Shown here one piece after another: positions 47,163 through 56,103 of a stretch of DNA of 64,000 bases (positions within the stretch are counted from its first letter, which is position 1; each line of letters begins with the position of its first letter). This DNA comes from Litorilituus sediminis (GTDB lineage: Bacteria > Pseudomonadota > Gammaproteobacteria > Enterobacterales > Alteromonadaceae): the NCBI RefSeq assembly GCF_004295665.1, contig NZ_CP034759.1, positions 1,054,001-1,118,000 on the forward strand, given 5' to 3'. Below the pieces are notes generated by a model. That model did not search any database, was not told the DNA's origin, and was given only the letters and a program-made list of their open reading frames with translations. The position numbers and the translations under genes were made by a program.

Positions 47163-47275
47163 CAAGGACAAATGGCTAAGCGATATAGCCTGTTACAAAT
47201 TTTTCTACGCTTTGTGTTATTTTTTGTAATTTTTAAACAATTTCCTTTCGCTAGCCCATAGCCAAGCGATTAAGA

Positions 47276-47286
47276 AGTGGTATACT
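47276..47286 (+). promoter_or_regulatory. Extended -10 element upstream of dacA
   Basis: AGTGGTATACT contains TATACT with a TG one base upstream, an extended -10 element, 47 nt before the dacA start. No good -35 hexamer is seen, as is usual for extended -10 promoters. dacA can therefore be transcribed independently of rlpA. Confidence 0.4.
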
Positions 47287-47332
47287 TTGGCACTTATATT
47301 CCCTGCAACCTGACAAGTATCTGATTAATATT

Positions 47333-48520
47333 ATGGCAAAATTACTCAACGCTTCAGCAAAAAAAATGGCCTCCTATGTTGGCGGTTTCTTCTTCTGTGC
47401 TTCAGTAGCACTTTCTCCTATTGCTAAAGCCGCATCAATTATTCCTGATGCCCCACAAATTAACGCGAAAGGTTTTATTCTCGTTGACTACACCACAGGT
47501 AAAGTTATCGCTGAAGGCAATGCTGATAGCCAATTAGCACCAGCTAGCTTAACCAAAATGATGACCAGCTACATTATCGGTAAAGAAATCGAAAGTGGTA
47601 ATATTAGCAATACTGACAAAGTCACCATTAGCGAAAATGCTTGGGCGAAAAACTTCCCAGACTCATCAAAGATGTTTATTGAAGTTGGCACAGAAGTTAG
47701 CGTAGATGAATTAAATCGCGGTATTATTATCGCCTCGGGTAATGATGCCTGTGTTGCTATGGCAGAGCATATTGCTGGTAGTGAAAGTGCTTTTGCTGAT
47801 TTAATGAATGCTCATGCAGAGCAGCTTGGCATGTCAAGCAGTTACTTTGAAAATAGTCATGGCCTTGACAGCTCTGAGCATATGACCACCCCGCGTGACA
47901 TGGCCACTTTAGCGAGTGCTATTATTCGTGAAGTCCCTGAAGAATACGCCCTCTATAAAATTAAATCATTTACCTACAACAATATTAAGCAGTACAACCG
48001 TAATAGTTTGTTATGGGATAAGAGCCTGAATGTCGATGGCATGAAAACGGGCCATACCTCGAATGCCGGTTATAGCTTAGTAACCTCAGCAACTAAAGGA
48101 AATATGCGTTTAGTTACGGTTGTTATGGGCACTGAAAGCGAGCGTGCAAGAAAAGTAGAGAGTAAAAAATTACTTAACTACGGTTTCCGCTTTTTTGAAA
48201 CATATAACCCATACAAAGCCGGTGAAAAATTTGTTTCAAATCGCGTATGGATGGGCGATAAAAAGAACGTTGATTTAGGCATTTTAACGGATACGCCAAT
48301 TACCATTCCTCGTGGACAACGTAAGAATTTAAAAGCAAACTTTGAGCTAAACCAGCAATTAACCGCGCCTATTGCTAAAGGTACTGTAGTAGGTAAGTTA
48401 TTCTTACAACTAGATGGTGAAGATATCGCCCAATATCCACTAGTCACCCTGCAAGAAGTTAATGAAGGCAGTATGTTTAGCCGTTTAGTGGATTATGTAA
48501 AACTACAATTTGTAGATTAA
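47333..48520 (+). CDS. dacA: D-alanyl-D-alanine carboxypeptidase (PBP5/6 type)
   Basis: 395 residues. A signal peptide ends near residue 34 (SPIAKA). The three active-site motifs are SLTK (Ser72), SGN (SxN) near 134-136, and KTG at about 238. The C-terminal beta domain and amphipathic anchor (SMFSRLVDYVKLQF) match PBP5. It trims the terminal D-Ala of pentapeptides. In E. coli ybeD, lipB and lipA follow; here an insertion sequence and the bkd operon follow instead. Confidence 0.97.
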   Translation: MAKLLNASAKKMASYVGGFFFCASVALSPIAKAASIIPDAPQINAKGFILVDYTTGKVIAEGNADSQLAPASLTKMMTSYIIGKEIESGNISNTDKVTISENAWAKNFPDSSKMFIEVGTEVSVDELNRGIIIASGNDACVAMAEHIAGSESAFADLMNAHAEQLGMSSSYFENSHGLDSSEHMTTPRDMATLASAIIREVPEEYALYKIKSFTYNNIKQYNRNSLLWDKSLNVDGMKTGHTSNAGYSLVTSATKGNMRLVTVVMGTESERARKVESKKLLNYGFRFFETYNPYKAGEKFVSNRVWMGDKKNVDLGILTDTPITIPRGQRKNLKANFELNQQLTAPIAKGTVVGKLFLQLDGEDIAQYPLVTLQEVNEGSMFSRLVDYVKLQFVD

Positions 48521-48570
48521 TTTAACCTAGGCTTATTTATACAGCTTACTTAAAAAATAAAGTTAAGCCA

Positions 48571-48596
48571 TAAAAAAACCTCGCTTATTGCGAGGT
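48571..48596. terminator. Left copy of the duplicated dacA/bkdB terminator
   Basis: A run of seven A leads into ACCTCGCTTATTGCGAGGT, a stem-loop with a seven-bp stem, immediately followed by the left IS end. For transcripts coming from dacA the U-run is now missing because the IS has displaced it, so read-through into the IS is likely. For minus-strand transcripts leaving the IS the hairpin is followed by a U-run and should still work. Confidence 0.75.
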
Positions 48597-48608
48597 CAGA
48601 CTGATGAC

Positions 48609-48636
48609 AAAGTCCTAGACAGTAGTCTAGGACTTT
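48609..48636. other. Perfect hairpin inside the left IS end
   Basis: AAAGTCCTAGAC and GTCTAGGACTTT pair perfectly around an AGTA loop, just inside the left inverted repeat and before the transposase gene. Such sub-terminal hairpins can hide the transposase ribosome site in read-through RNA from outside, which limits activation by neighbouring promoters; that role is inferred here. Confidence 0.6.
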
Positions 48637-48673
48637 GATCTAATAAAAACATGGAAAATTACAAAAATTAACC

Positions 48674-50038
48674 ATGTTAAGAGAACCTTCCCCGCAACAA
48701 CATGAACTCGAAATGGTCACGCTAGACCAGTTAGTTCCAGCCAACCATCTAGTTCGTAAACTCGATAAGTATATTGACTTTGAGTTTATTCGAGATGAAG
48801 TCAAAGACTTATATTGCACTGATAATGGTCGTCCTCCGGTGGAGCCAGTCCAGCTATTTAAAATTATGCTACTTGGGTACTTATTTGGTATTAAAAGTGA
48901 GCGCCAAATCATCAAAGACATCGAAGTAAATGTCGCGTATCGATGGTTTCTCCGCATGGGGCTTACCGAGAAAGTTATCGATGCCTCAACACTTAGTCAA
49001 AATCGTATTCGTCGTTTCAATGGCACAGATGTATTTGAACGTATATTTAATCACATCGTCCAACAAGCCATTAAACATGGTCTAGTTGGGGGCAAAGCCT
49101 TATTCACCGACAGCACACACTTAAAAGCAAACGCCAATAAACGAAAGTTCACCAACAAGCTCAAACCCGTCTCAACCAGTGCCTATATTAAGCAAATCAA
49201 CAAAGCTGTGGAGGCAGACCGTAAAGCGGCTGGAAAAAAGCCACTCAAGGATAAAGGCTATTGTGAGATAAAGCGGAATAAGGTAAGTAAAACCGATAGT
49301 GATAGCGGTTATATGCACCGAGATGAAAAGCCAAAAGGTTTTTTCTACCTAGACCACAGAACCGTAGATAACGACTATAACATTATTGTAGATACGCATA
49401 TTACGCCAGGTAATGTCCACGATTCTCAACCATACATTGCTCGCCTTGATGCCATTGAAAATCGCTTTGCACTATCCCCTGAATTTGTTGGTATTGATGC
49501 AGGCTACTTCACAGCGCCCGTCTGTTTTAATCTGGAACAACGTAACATCCAAGGGGTGTTTGGTTACCGTCGTCCTTCACGAACGAAGAATGCCATTAAG
49601 AAAAAGCACTTCAAATACGACGAGAAAGCAGATACGTATACCTGCCCGCAAGAGCAAACGTTAATCTACTCGACCACCAGTCGAGAGGGTTACCGAGAAT
49701 ATCATTCTGACCCCAAGGTATGCGTTAATTGCCCTCAATTAAAAGATTGCACTAAGAGTAAAAGTCATAAGAAAGTGATAACACGCCACGTAATGGCTGC
49801 GAGTCAAGATCGGGCTAATGAATTTCGCTTAACAAGCCTTGGTAAATACCTTTACAAACGACGATGCGAAACCGTTGAAAGAAGTTTTGCTGATGCAAAG
49901 CAACACCATGGTCACAGGTATGCAAGATACCGAGGTAAGCATAATGTTCAAATGCAAGCATATATGGCTGCGGCAGCACAAAATATGAAGAAGATAGCAA
50001 TGACGCTATCAAATATTCCCCAAATAATGGCAATCTAA
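48674..50038 (+). CDS. IS1182-family DDE transposase
   Basis: 454 residues, full length. The N-terminal block (LVPANHLVRKLDKYIDFEFI, then YCTDNGRPPVEPVQLFKIML and GYLFGIKSERQI) is the DUF772-type domain of IS1182/IS5-like transposases. The catalytic acids are visible in LFTDSTHLKANA, GIDAGYFTAPV and RCETVERSFADAKQHHG. A Cys-rich stretch (CVNCPQLKDC) is characteristic of IS1182. No frameshift is present, so the element is probably active. Confidence 0.93.
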   Translation: MLREPSPQQHELEMVTLDQLVPANHLVRKLDKYIDFEFIRDEVKDLYCTDNGRPPVEPVQLFKIMLLGYLFGIKSERQIIKDIEVNVAYRWFLRMGLTEKVIDASTLSQNRIRRFNGTDVFERIFNHIVQQAIKHGLVGGKALFTDSTHLKANANKRKFTNKLKPVSTSAYIKQINKAVEADRKAAGKKPLKDKGYCEIKRNKVSKTDSDSGYMHRDEKPKGFFYLDHRTVDNDYNIIVDTHITPGNVHDSQPYIARLDAIENRFALSPEFVGIDAGYFTAPVCFNLEQRNIQGVFGYRRPSRTKNAIKKKHFKYDEKADTYTCPQEQTLIYSTTSREGYREYHSDPKVCVNCPQLKDCTKSKSHKKVITRHVMAASQDRANEFRLTSLGKYLYKRRCETVERSFADAKQHHGHRYARYRGKHNVQMQAYMAAAAQNMKKIAMTLSNIPQIMAI

Positions 50039-50185
50039 AAAGGATAGCCCTTTAAAAGCTCAATTCGAGACATTAACACGCCAAATAGGGAAGATAAGCC
50101 CCAAACAAGTCCAGAAAAACCAAATAAAATAGAAAAGACGTGGCTAGAAAAATATCGAGATCGCAGCCTACGGCTGCTCATAAAA

Positions 50186-50217
50186 GACAAACCCCGAACA
50201 GAATGACGGGGTTTGTC
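50186..50217 (-). terminator. Inward-facing terminator at the right IS end
   Basis: GACAAACCCCG and CGGGGTTTGTC form a perfect 11-bp stem. On the minus strand it is followed by TTTTA, so it should stop transcripts entering from the bkd operon before they run antisense through the transposase gene. A smaller hairpin (GCAGCC-TAC-GGCTGC) lies just beyond. Confidence 0.6.
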
Positions 50218-50226
50218 AGTAATCTG

Positions 50227-50252
50227 ACCTCGCTTATTGCGAGGTTTTTTTA
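50227..50252. terminator. Right copy of the duplicated dacA/bkdB terminator
   Basis: The same ACCTCGCTTATTGCGAGGT hairpin, here followed by seven T on the plus strand, adjoins the right IS end. It should stop plus-strand transcripts leaving the IS. For bkdB transcripts on the minus strand its U-run is gone. Together with the left copy it reconstructs one original A7-hairpin-T7 bidirectional terminator. Confidence 0.8.
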
Positions 50253-50274
50253 TGGCTAGTAACTAAACGAGTTA

Positions 50275-51516
50275 TTAACTCATATGCACTAGCATATTGC
50301 TTGGTTTTTCAAGGAATGACTTCCATAGGTTACAGAACCTTGCAATCGTGCCGCCATCAATAATTCGATGATCGCCAGACCAACTCACCTGCATAATACT
50401 GCGCGCTTCCACTTCACCCTTATCGTTAAATCTTGGTAAAGTTTGTAGCTTACCTAACGCGACAATAGCCGTCTCAGGCTTATTAATAATTGGCGTTGCT
50501 ACCGTACCACCTATGGCACCGATATTCGAGATGGTAATAGTACCGCCTTTTAAATCCTCGGTTGCAACACGGCCACTACGAGCATCATTAGTTAAACGCG
50601 TGATATCTTGCGCTAAATCTAAAATAGATTTAACTTGCACATGTTTAACATTAGGAACTAATAAGCCCACTTTTGAGTCCACAGCCATACCTATGTTGTG
50701 ATCATCAAAATAGGTTAATTCACTGCAATCATCATTAACTTGCGAGTTAATTAATGGGAACTCTTTTAGTGCTAATGACATCGCCTTCATGAAAAATGGC
50801 ATCATAGTTAGCTTAATATCTTGCTTAGCGTAAACTTCTTTCAGCTCTTTACGCAAAGCAATCAGCTCTGTCATATCAATCTCTTCACAGTAAGTGAAAT
50901 GCGGAATGCTAGAAACAGACTCTTGCATCGCTTTGGCCATAACCGCTTTAACACCACGAATGGCTTCTGTGCGTTTGCCACCGGTTGTTACAAACGTCGT
51001 TGAAGTCACAGGCTCACTTTGACAGTGCGCTAGTACATCATCTTTATAGACACGTCCTTTTTTACCGCTACCTGACACCTCATGAATGTTAACATCCATT
51101 TCACGTGCTACACGGCGAACAGCTGGGCTAGCTAATGCTTTCCCATTAGCAGCTTTTGCAGTTTTACCCGTATTCGCTGTAACTTCTGGCTTTGCTTCAA
51201 CTTGCGGTGCTGTGTCTACTGGCTTGTCATTCACTTCAGGCTTTACTTTTTCAGCTGCTGCAGCAGAAGAGTTAGCACCATCAGCTACCATGGCAAACAA
51301 AGGTTCATGAACCTTAGCAATTTCACCTTGTTGATAATATAACTTTTCAATAACCCCTGAATGCATTGCCGGTATTTGTACTAAGGCTTTATCTGTCATC
51401 ACGTCAGCAATAGGTTGATCTTCAACAATTGTATCGCCTTCTTTTACTAACCACTCTACCAGCTCACACTCTACGATACCTTCACCGATATCGGGTAATA
51501 TAAAATCTATACTCAT
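50275..51516 (-). CDS. bkdB: Branched-chain 2-oxoacid dehydrogenase E2 (dihydrolipoyl transacylase)
   Basis: 413 residues. One lipoyl domain at 1-80 carries the lipoylated Lys in VMTDKALVQIP (about residue 44). A Pro/Ala/Lys-rich linker is followed by the peripheral-subunit-binding domain at about 130-165 (ASPAVRRVAREMDVNIHEVSG). The catalytic domain ends with SGDHRIIDGG, containing the HxxxDG active site. It transfers branched acyl groups to CoA in Leu/Ile/Val breakdown, which also feeds branched fatty-acid primers. It is last in the bkdA1-bkdA2-bkdB operon. No E3 gene is present nearby, so E3 must be supplied by lpdA elsewhere. Confidence 0.95.
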   Translation of the reverse strand: MSIDFILPDIGEGIVECELVEWLVKEGDTIVEDQPIADVMTDKALVQIPAMHSGVIEKLYYQQGEIAKVHEPLFAMVADGANSSAAAAEKVKPEVNDKPVDTAPQVEAKPEVTANTGKTAKAANGKALASPAVRRVAREMDVNIHEVSGSGKKGRVYKDDVLAHCQSEPVTSTTFVTTGGKRTEAIRGVKAVMAKAMQESVSSIPHFTYCEEIDMTELIALRKELKEVYAKQDIKLTMMPFFMKAMSLALKEFPLINSQVNDDCSELTYFDDHNIGMAVDSKVGLLVPNVKHVQVKSILDLAQDITRLTNDARSGRVATEDLKGGTITISNIGAIGGTVATPIINKPETAIVALGKLQTLPRFNDKGEVEARSIMQVSWSGDHRIIDGGTIARFCNLWKSFLEKPSNMLVHMS

Positions 51517-51536
51517 GTTACTTATCCTGATAAACC

Positions 51537-52514
51537 TTAATAATTTACGCTTTTCTTAATGGCTTCATACACTTTTAAGTGATCGCTCATATATTCTTTT
51601 TCTAGTGCCAATGGGTACGGTGTATCTAAACCACAAACACGAGCAATAGGTGATTCTAAATGTAAGAAACATTCATTTTGAACAGTCGCTGCAATTTCAC
51701 TAGCAAAACCTGCGGTCAATGGTGCCTCTTGGCTAACCAGTAATCGACCCGTTTTCATCACCGATTGACATACCGTTTCGATATCCCACGGCAATATGGT
51801 TCTTAAATCAACCACTTCACATGAGATATCATCAGCTTCAGCCATTTTCGCTGCTTTTTCGATGATCTCCATCTGAGCCCCCCAAGCTAATAAGGTAATG
51901 TCAGTACCTGTTTGTACAACCTCAGCCTTACCTAAAGGTAATTGGTAATCTTCTTCAGGCACTTCACCCACTGATGCACGATATAAACGTTTAGGCTCGA
52001 AGAATACAACAGGGTTATCATCGCGAATAGAGGCAAGTAATAAGCCTTTTGCTTGATACGGATTGCGTGGCACAACAACTTTTAAGCCAGGCGTATGAGC
52101 AAAGTACGCTTCTGGAGACTGACTGTGGTATAAGCCCCCGGCAATACCGCCACCGTATGGCGTACGAATAGTTAATTTACCGACATTAAATTCATTACCA
52201 CTACGGTATCTAAATTTTGCCGACTCATTTACGATTTGGTCAAACGCAGGGAAGATATAATCTGCAAATTGGATCTCTGCAATAGCAACACTGCCTTGTG
52301 CAGCTAAACCATTGGCAAAGCCAATAATCCCCTGCTCGACTAACGGGGTATTAAAGCAACGAGTTTTACCATATTTATCTTGTAAACCACTGGTCGCTCT
52401 AAAGACACCACCAAAGTGACCAACATCTTCACCAAAGCATACCGCACGATCATTTTCAGCCATGGCAATATCGAGTGCGTTATTTATCGCATGTAATAAG
52501 TTCATTTGTGCCAT
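51537..52514 (-). CDS. bkdA2: Branched-chain 2-oxoacid dehydrogenase E1 beta subunit
   Basis: 325 residues of the transketolase beta family: [51 protein letters not shown] and [15 protein letters not shown] are the expected blocks. It forms the alpha2beta2 thiamine-diphosphate E1 with the upstream gene. The start lies 2 nt after the E1 alpha stop, indicating coupled translation. Confidence 0.95.
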   Translation of the reverse strand: MAQMNLLHAINNALDIAMAENDRAVCFGEDVGHFGGVFRATSGLQDKYGKTRCFNTPLVEQGIIGFANGLAAQGSVAIAEIQFADYIFPAFDQIVNESAKFRYRSGNEFNVGKLTIRTPYGGGIAGGLYHSQSPEAYFAHTPGLKVVVPRNPYQAKGLLLASIRDDNPVVFFEPKRLYRASVGEVPEEDYQLPLGKAEVVQTGTDITLLAWGAQMEIIEKAAKMAEADDISCEVVDLRTILPWDIETVCQSVMKTGRLLVSQEAPLTAGFASEIAATVQNECFLHLESPIARVCGLDTPYPLALEKEYMSDHLKVYEAIKKSVNY

Positions 52515-52516
52515 AA

Positions 52517-53698
52517 CTAAAATTTCCCCGCGGTAAATGGATAGGCTTCAGGATATTTATTGACGTGTGCTTTTACTTCATCTAATTGTTGCTGTAATTG
52601 CGCAGTGGGTGTGTCATATACGTCAGTAATCATAGTATCAATATGTGGTTTATTAATTTTCTCTGATACCTTAACTGCAGCAAGCACCTCTTCTCTTAAA
52701 CCTTCAAATAAAACAGTATCTTGCTCTTCATCCCACCAGTTTTGCGCTAACAACCAATTCTTCATACGTAAAATAGGGTCATTTGCTTGCCACTTTTCTT
52801 CTTCTTCTCGTGTACGATAGCCAGAAGGATCATCTGAGGTTGAATGAGCGCCTAAACGATAAGACATAGCTTCGATTAATACTGGCGCATTCTCTTTTAG
52901 TGCGTAAGCCCTAGCGATTTGCATTGCTTTTAGTACCGCCAGTATGTCATTACCATCAATACGTAAGGTTTTGATGCCATAACCAACACCGCGAGAGGCA
53001 ATACCATTACCTTTATATTGTTCATCAGAAGGCGTTGAAATCGCATAACCATTGTTGCGACAGAAGAAGATCACTGGCGCTTGCTGTACTGCAGCCATAT
53101 TTAAGCCAGCATGAAAGTCCCCTTCTGAGGCAGCACCTTCGCCAAAATAGCATAAAGTAACCGCATCTAAGCCTTGTAATTTCTGACCATAAGCATAGCC
53201 AGTTGCTTGTGGAATTTGCGTCCCTAAAGGGGAAGAAATCGTCATATAATTCAATTCATTAGAACCATAATGAATTGGCATTTGTCTGCCTTTACCTAGA
53301 TCTTTTTCATTACTAAACAGTTGGTTCATAAAGTTTTCTAGGCTAAAGCCACGAAACATTAACGCGCCTTGCTCACGGTATTGGCCCATGATCATATCTT
53401 GCGGCTCTAAGCCTGCTGCGCCACCAACCGTAGTCGCTTCTTCACCAAGCGCTGCCATATAAAAGCTCAAACGTCCTTGACGTTGTGATGCCACCATACG
53501 CTCATCTAAAACACGATGAAAGGCTAAGGTTTTATAGATTTTTATCGCCAAAGTTTCATCGATATCAGGCATATCAGCATCAGGGTAAACACTACCGTCT
53601 TGATGTAATATCCTTAACTCTGGAATGTCGATACTGGATCCGTCGATAAATGTAGGCGCATGCACTACAGTTCCATCATTATATAATTCAGTGGTCAT
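52517..53698 (-). CDS. bkdA1: Branched-chain 2-oxoacid dehydrogenase E1 alpha subunit
   Basis: 393 residues. The thiamine-diphosphate motif runs from [15 protein letters not shown] to the NN of [11 protein letters not shown], and [16 protein letters not shown] is the conserved loop characteristic of branched-chain rather than pyruvate E1. It decarboxylates the 2-oxoacids of Val, Leu and Ile. It is first in the operon, and the promoter should lie in 53699-54100. The IS at its far end may now affect how the operon transcript terminates. Confidence 0.95.
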   Translation of the reverse strand: MTTELYNDGTVVHAPTFIDGSSIDIPELRILHQDGSVYPDADMPDIDETLAIKIYKTLAFHRVLDERMVASQRQGRLSFYMAALGEEATTVGGAAGLEPQDMIMGQYREQGALMFRGFSLENFMNQLFSNEKDLGKGRQMPIHYGSNELNYMTISSPLGTQIPQATGYAYGQKLQGLDAVTLCYFGEGAASEGDFHAGLNMAAVQQAPVIFFCRNNGYAISTPSDEQYKGNGIASRGVGYGIKTLRIDGNDILAVLKAMQIARAYALKENAPVLIEAMSYRLGAHSTSDDPSGYRTREEEEKWQANDPILRMKNWLLAQNWWDEEQDTVLFEGLREEVLAAVKVSEKINKPHIDTMITDVYDTPTAQLQQQLDEVKAHVNKYPEAYPFTAGKF

Positions 53699-54131
53699 AG
53701 TATTCTCTTATTTTTCAGTTACCAGATTTTATAACAACCTGATAAACATATGGAATTCACACTTGTATTAATGCATTTTTATTAGCTGTCAGCTTTTATT
53801 TTTAAGGTAATCATGACAACTTAATGCTTTTAATTATGTGATATTAGTATAGCTAATATCTGTAATAACTGCGCCAAACTTTACCCTTACGTTAACTTCC
53901 ATTCAAGATAAGCAGCTAATGAATTAGGCTAACTGCAAACTAAAGTGCCCACTATTCTTTACACCAAGCGCTTCAGCCTACAAGTACTAACCTATCCCTT
54001 GCCATAACACCTTATTTAACAGCGCTAAGTCATATTCTTATCAATGTCAGTCATATTTTGATAACAAATCCGTCATCAATTTGTCATATTCGCTAGAGAG
54101 AATGCGCTAAAAGCCATTATTTTTGCACATT
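53699..54131. other. Divergent intergenic region between bkdA1 and a chemoreceptor gene
   Basis: About 430 nt, AT-rich, with no supported gene. It must hold the bkd operon promoter and the chemoreceptor promoter. I see TGTCA and TGACA half-sites around 53788-53820 and repeated GTCATATT blocks at about 54048-54090, but nothing strong enough to name an operator. Confidence 0.4.
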
Positions 54132-56072
54132 ATGCGAGCATCTTATTTTTTCAAACTATCCAGTTTAGCCATCATTCTCTTTGCGCTGTCTTTTTTAGCC
54201 ACCATGTATTGGGTTGCTAATACCTTAGCCAAAAGTAAACTGGAGTTAGCAACTTACGAACAAGTGAAGCAATCAGTTTCTATTGATTTTAACCGCACTA
54301 TTCACAGTTACTTAGAAAATGGTGATGCTAGTCTTTTGGTAAAAGCAGAGCAGCAATTACAAACAATAGCCACAAGCGCGCAGCAATTAAAACAATCACA
54401 ATTTGAACAAGAAGTAATAACGCAACTAAATGAGTTAGACACACTCATCTCAACGAAAGTACGCGCCTTTGGTAAGTTAAGCGGCGCTCCTACTGCATTA
54501 TTAAGTCATAGTGAACAAAGCCTGTTTGCACTCAGTCACCAGCTCGCTAACTATGTACAAGTTAGTGAAGAAATTTCCACTTCGCAGCAAGTGAGCTACC
54601 TTAGCCAACTGGAAGCATTTACCTTTACTTTAAGTCAATTAGTCACGGCTAGAGAAAAAATGCTCCAACAAAATGGTCATGACGATAAAACCATGGGTTA
54701 TATCTTGGCAGCTCTAACCAAGGCTGCCCAGGCATTAGCCAATATGCCAACATTAGCCATTTATGAAGAAGTTGAAGAAGATGAACTTGTATTAGACGAT
54801 GAGCAAGCAAGCGAATTATCAGGTGAAGCGATTGCTGAAATAAATAGCTTGCTCAATCGATATCAGCAAGAATTCAATAATACTCTCAATATAGGTCAGC
54901 AAAAAAGCCAAGTCACCCAGTTATTAAAAGAAAAACTTAATGCATTAGAAGCCGTTATTTTTGCTAACGAAAAAGTAGTCAATGATAAGCAAAATGACAC
55001 AACGCAACAGCTACAATTGATTATCACAGCGCTATTAGGCTTTTTAGTTGTTTTCTTATTAAGTAACCACTTCTTGCAACATCGCATCATCTTAAAACCA
55101 TTAAGGTTACTAAGAGATAGCTTTGTGCAATTACTCAAACAAGGGAAAGTGAATAATATTAACAATATTGCCGCTAACACCGAGCTAGGTGAAATTGCTA
55201 ATAGCTTTAATCAATTAGTGAGCCAATTAGAGCGAGACGATCAAACCAAAGCGCATCAGCTTACTTTAGTTTCCAGCACATTACATATAATGCAAGATCA
55301 AGCCGCTAACATTCATGATTCTTCAAGCAATACTTCTGCACAAGTCAATACAGTACAATCAAGTATGCAGGCCTTAGACGAAGTAACAGAAGAAGTACAT
55401 CAGTTATCTGAACAAGTGGTCGTTAACGCACAAAATACTCAAGTTGCAATGCAATTAAGCTTAGAGCAAGTTCAACAAGCATTATCAGCCAGCGAACTTA
55501 CCGCAGATGCCGCCAATGCTGGCAAACAGGCGATTAACCAATTAGATATATCGGTTAACAGTGTCAATAGCATTATCGATGTTATCAATGCTATTGCCGA
55601 TCAAACCAACCTATTAGCGTTAAATGCCGCGATTGAAGCGGCAAGAGCGGGTGATCACGGCAGAGGTTTTTCTGTGGTTGCAACAGAAGTGCGAGAGCTT
55701 GCCGCTAAAACACAAGATTCATTACAGCAAATCAACGGGCAACTAGGTCAGCTACAACAAGATAGTAAGCGTATTGAAAATAATATGATAGATATTGAGC
55801 AGGCAGCCACTAAGCAACGTAAAATAGCTCTGTCATTACAAGATAATGCCGAGAAAGTCAGTGAACAAGCGCTTGCTTCCGCCAATGTTGCTAAGCAGTC
55901 ACAACAACAAATAAATCAACAAAAACAGCATTTTCAATCGTTTAAGCTGGCAATGACTGATGTTAAAGACGGTGTCGCGCAATCAAAAGATTTAGCCGAG
56001 CACATTAGTGCCCAAGTGGCATCTAAGGTTGATGATATTCAACAAACCTTAAATCTCGCGAAAGCAAGTTAA
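54132..56072 (+). CDS. Methyl-accepting chemotaxis protein with helical-bundle sensor
   Basis: 646 residues from the ATG at 54132; a TTG three codons earlier is less likely, and neither has a good ribosome site. One membrane helix lies at about 8-28 and the second at about 296-316. The region between is rich in Gln/Glu/Leu helices, without cache motifs, and includes an acidic patch ([14 protein letters not shown]). HAMP and the signalling hairpin follow, with the tip [20 protein letters not shown]. The ligand is unknown. The gene is separate from the chemoreceptor at 31186 in sensor type. Confidence 0.9.
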   Translation: MRASYFFKLSSLAIILFALSFLATMYWVANTLAKSKLELATYEQVKQSVSIDFNRTIHSYLENGDASLLVKAEQQLQTIATSAQQLKQSQFEQEVITQLNELDTLISTKVRAFGKLSGAPTALLSHSEQSLFALSHQLANYVQVSEEISTSQQVSYLSQLEAFTFTLSQLVTAREKMLQQNGHDDKTMGYILAALTKAAQALANMPTLAIYEEVEEDELVLDDEQASELSGEAIAEINSLLNRYQQEFNNTLNIGQQKSQVTQLLKEKLNALEAVIFANEKVVNDKQNDTTQQLQLIITALLGFLVVFLLSNHFLQHRIILKPLRLLRDSFVQLLKQGKVNNINNIAANTELGEIANSFNQLVSQLERDDQTKAHQLTLVSSTLHIMQDQAANIHDSSSNTSAQVNTVQSSMQALDEVTEEVHQLSEQVVVNAQNTQVAMQLSLEQVQQALSASELTADAANAGKQAINQLDISVNSVNSIIDVINAIADQTNLLALNAAIEAARAGDHGRGFSVVATEVRELAAKTQDSLQQINGQLGQLQQDSKRIENNMIDIEQAATKQRKIALSLQDNAEKVSEQALASANVAKQSQQQINQQKQHFQSFKLAMTDVKDGVAQSKDLAEHISAQVASKVDDIQQTLNLAKAS

Positions 56073-56103
56073 GCTAACACCTTAGACTGCTAATCCCTTG
56101 AAC

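Larger units (their letters stand above)
48597..50226 (+). mobile_element. IS1182-family insertion sequence, complete, 1630 bp
   Basis: The element is bounded by imperfect terminal inverted repeats: CAGACTGATGACAAAGTCC on the left, and CAGATTACTGACAAACCCC as the complement of the right end, 14 of 19 matching. It is flanked by a 19-bp direct repeat, ACCTCGCTTATTGCGAGGT (48578-48596 and 50227-50245), which is the target duplication. It encodes one full-length transposase. A perfect 12-bp-stem hairpin lies inside the left end (48609-48636). Two lie near the right end (50163-50177 and 50186-50217). The insertion appears recent, since the target repeats are identical. Confidence 0.9.
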
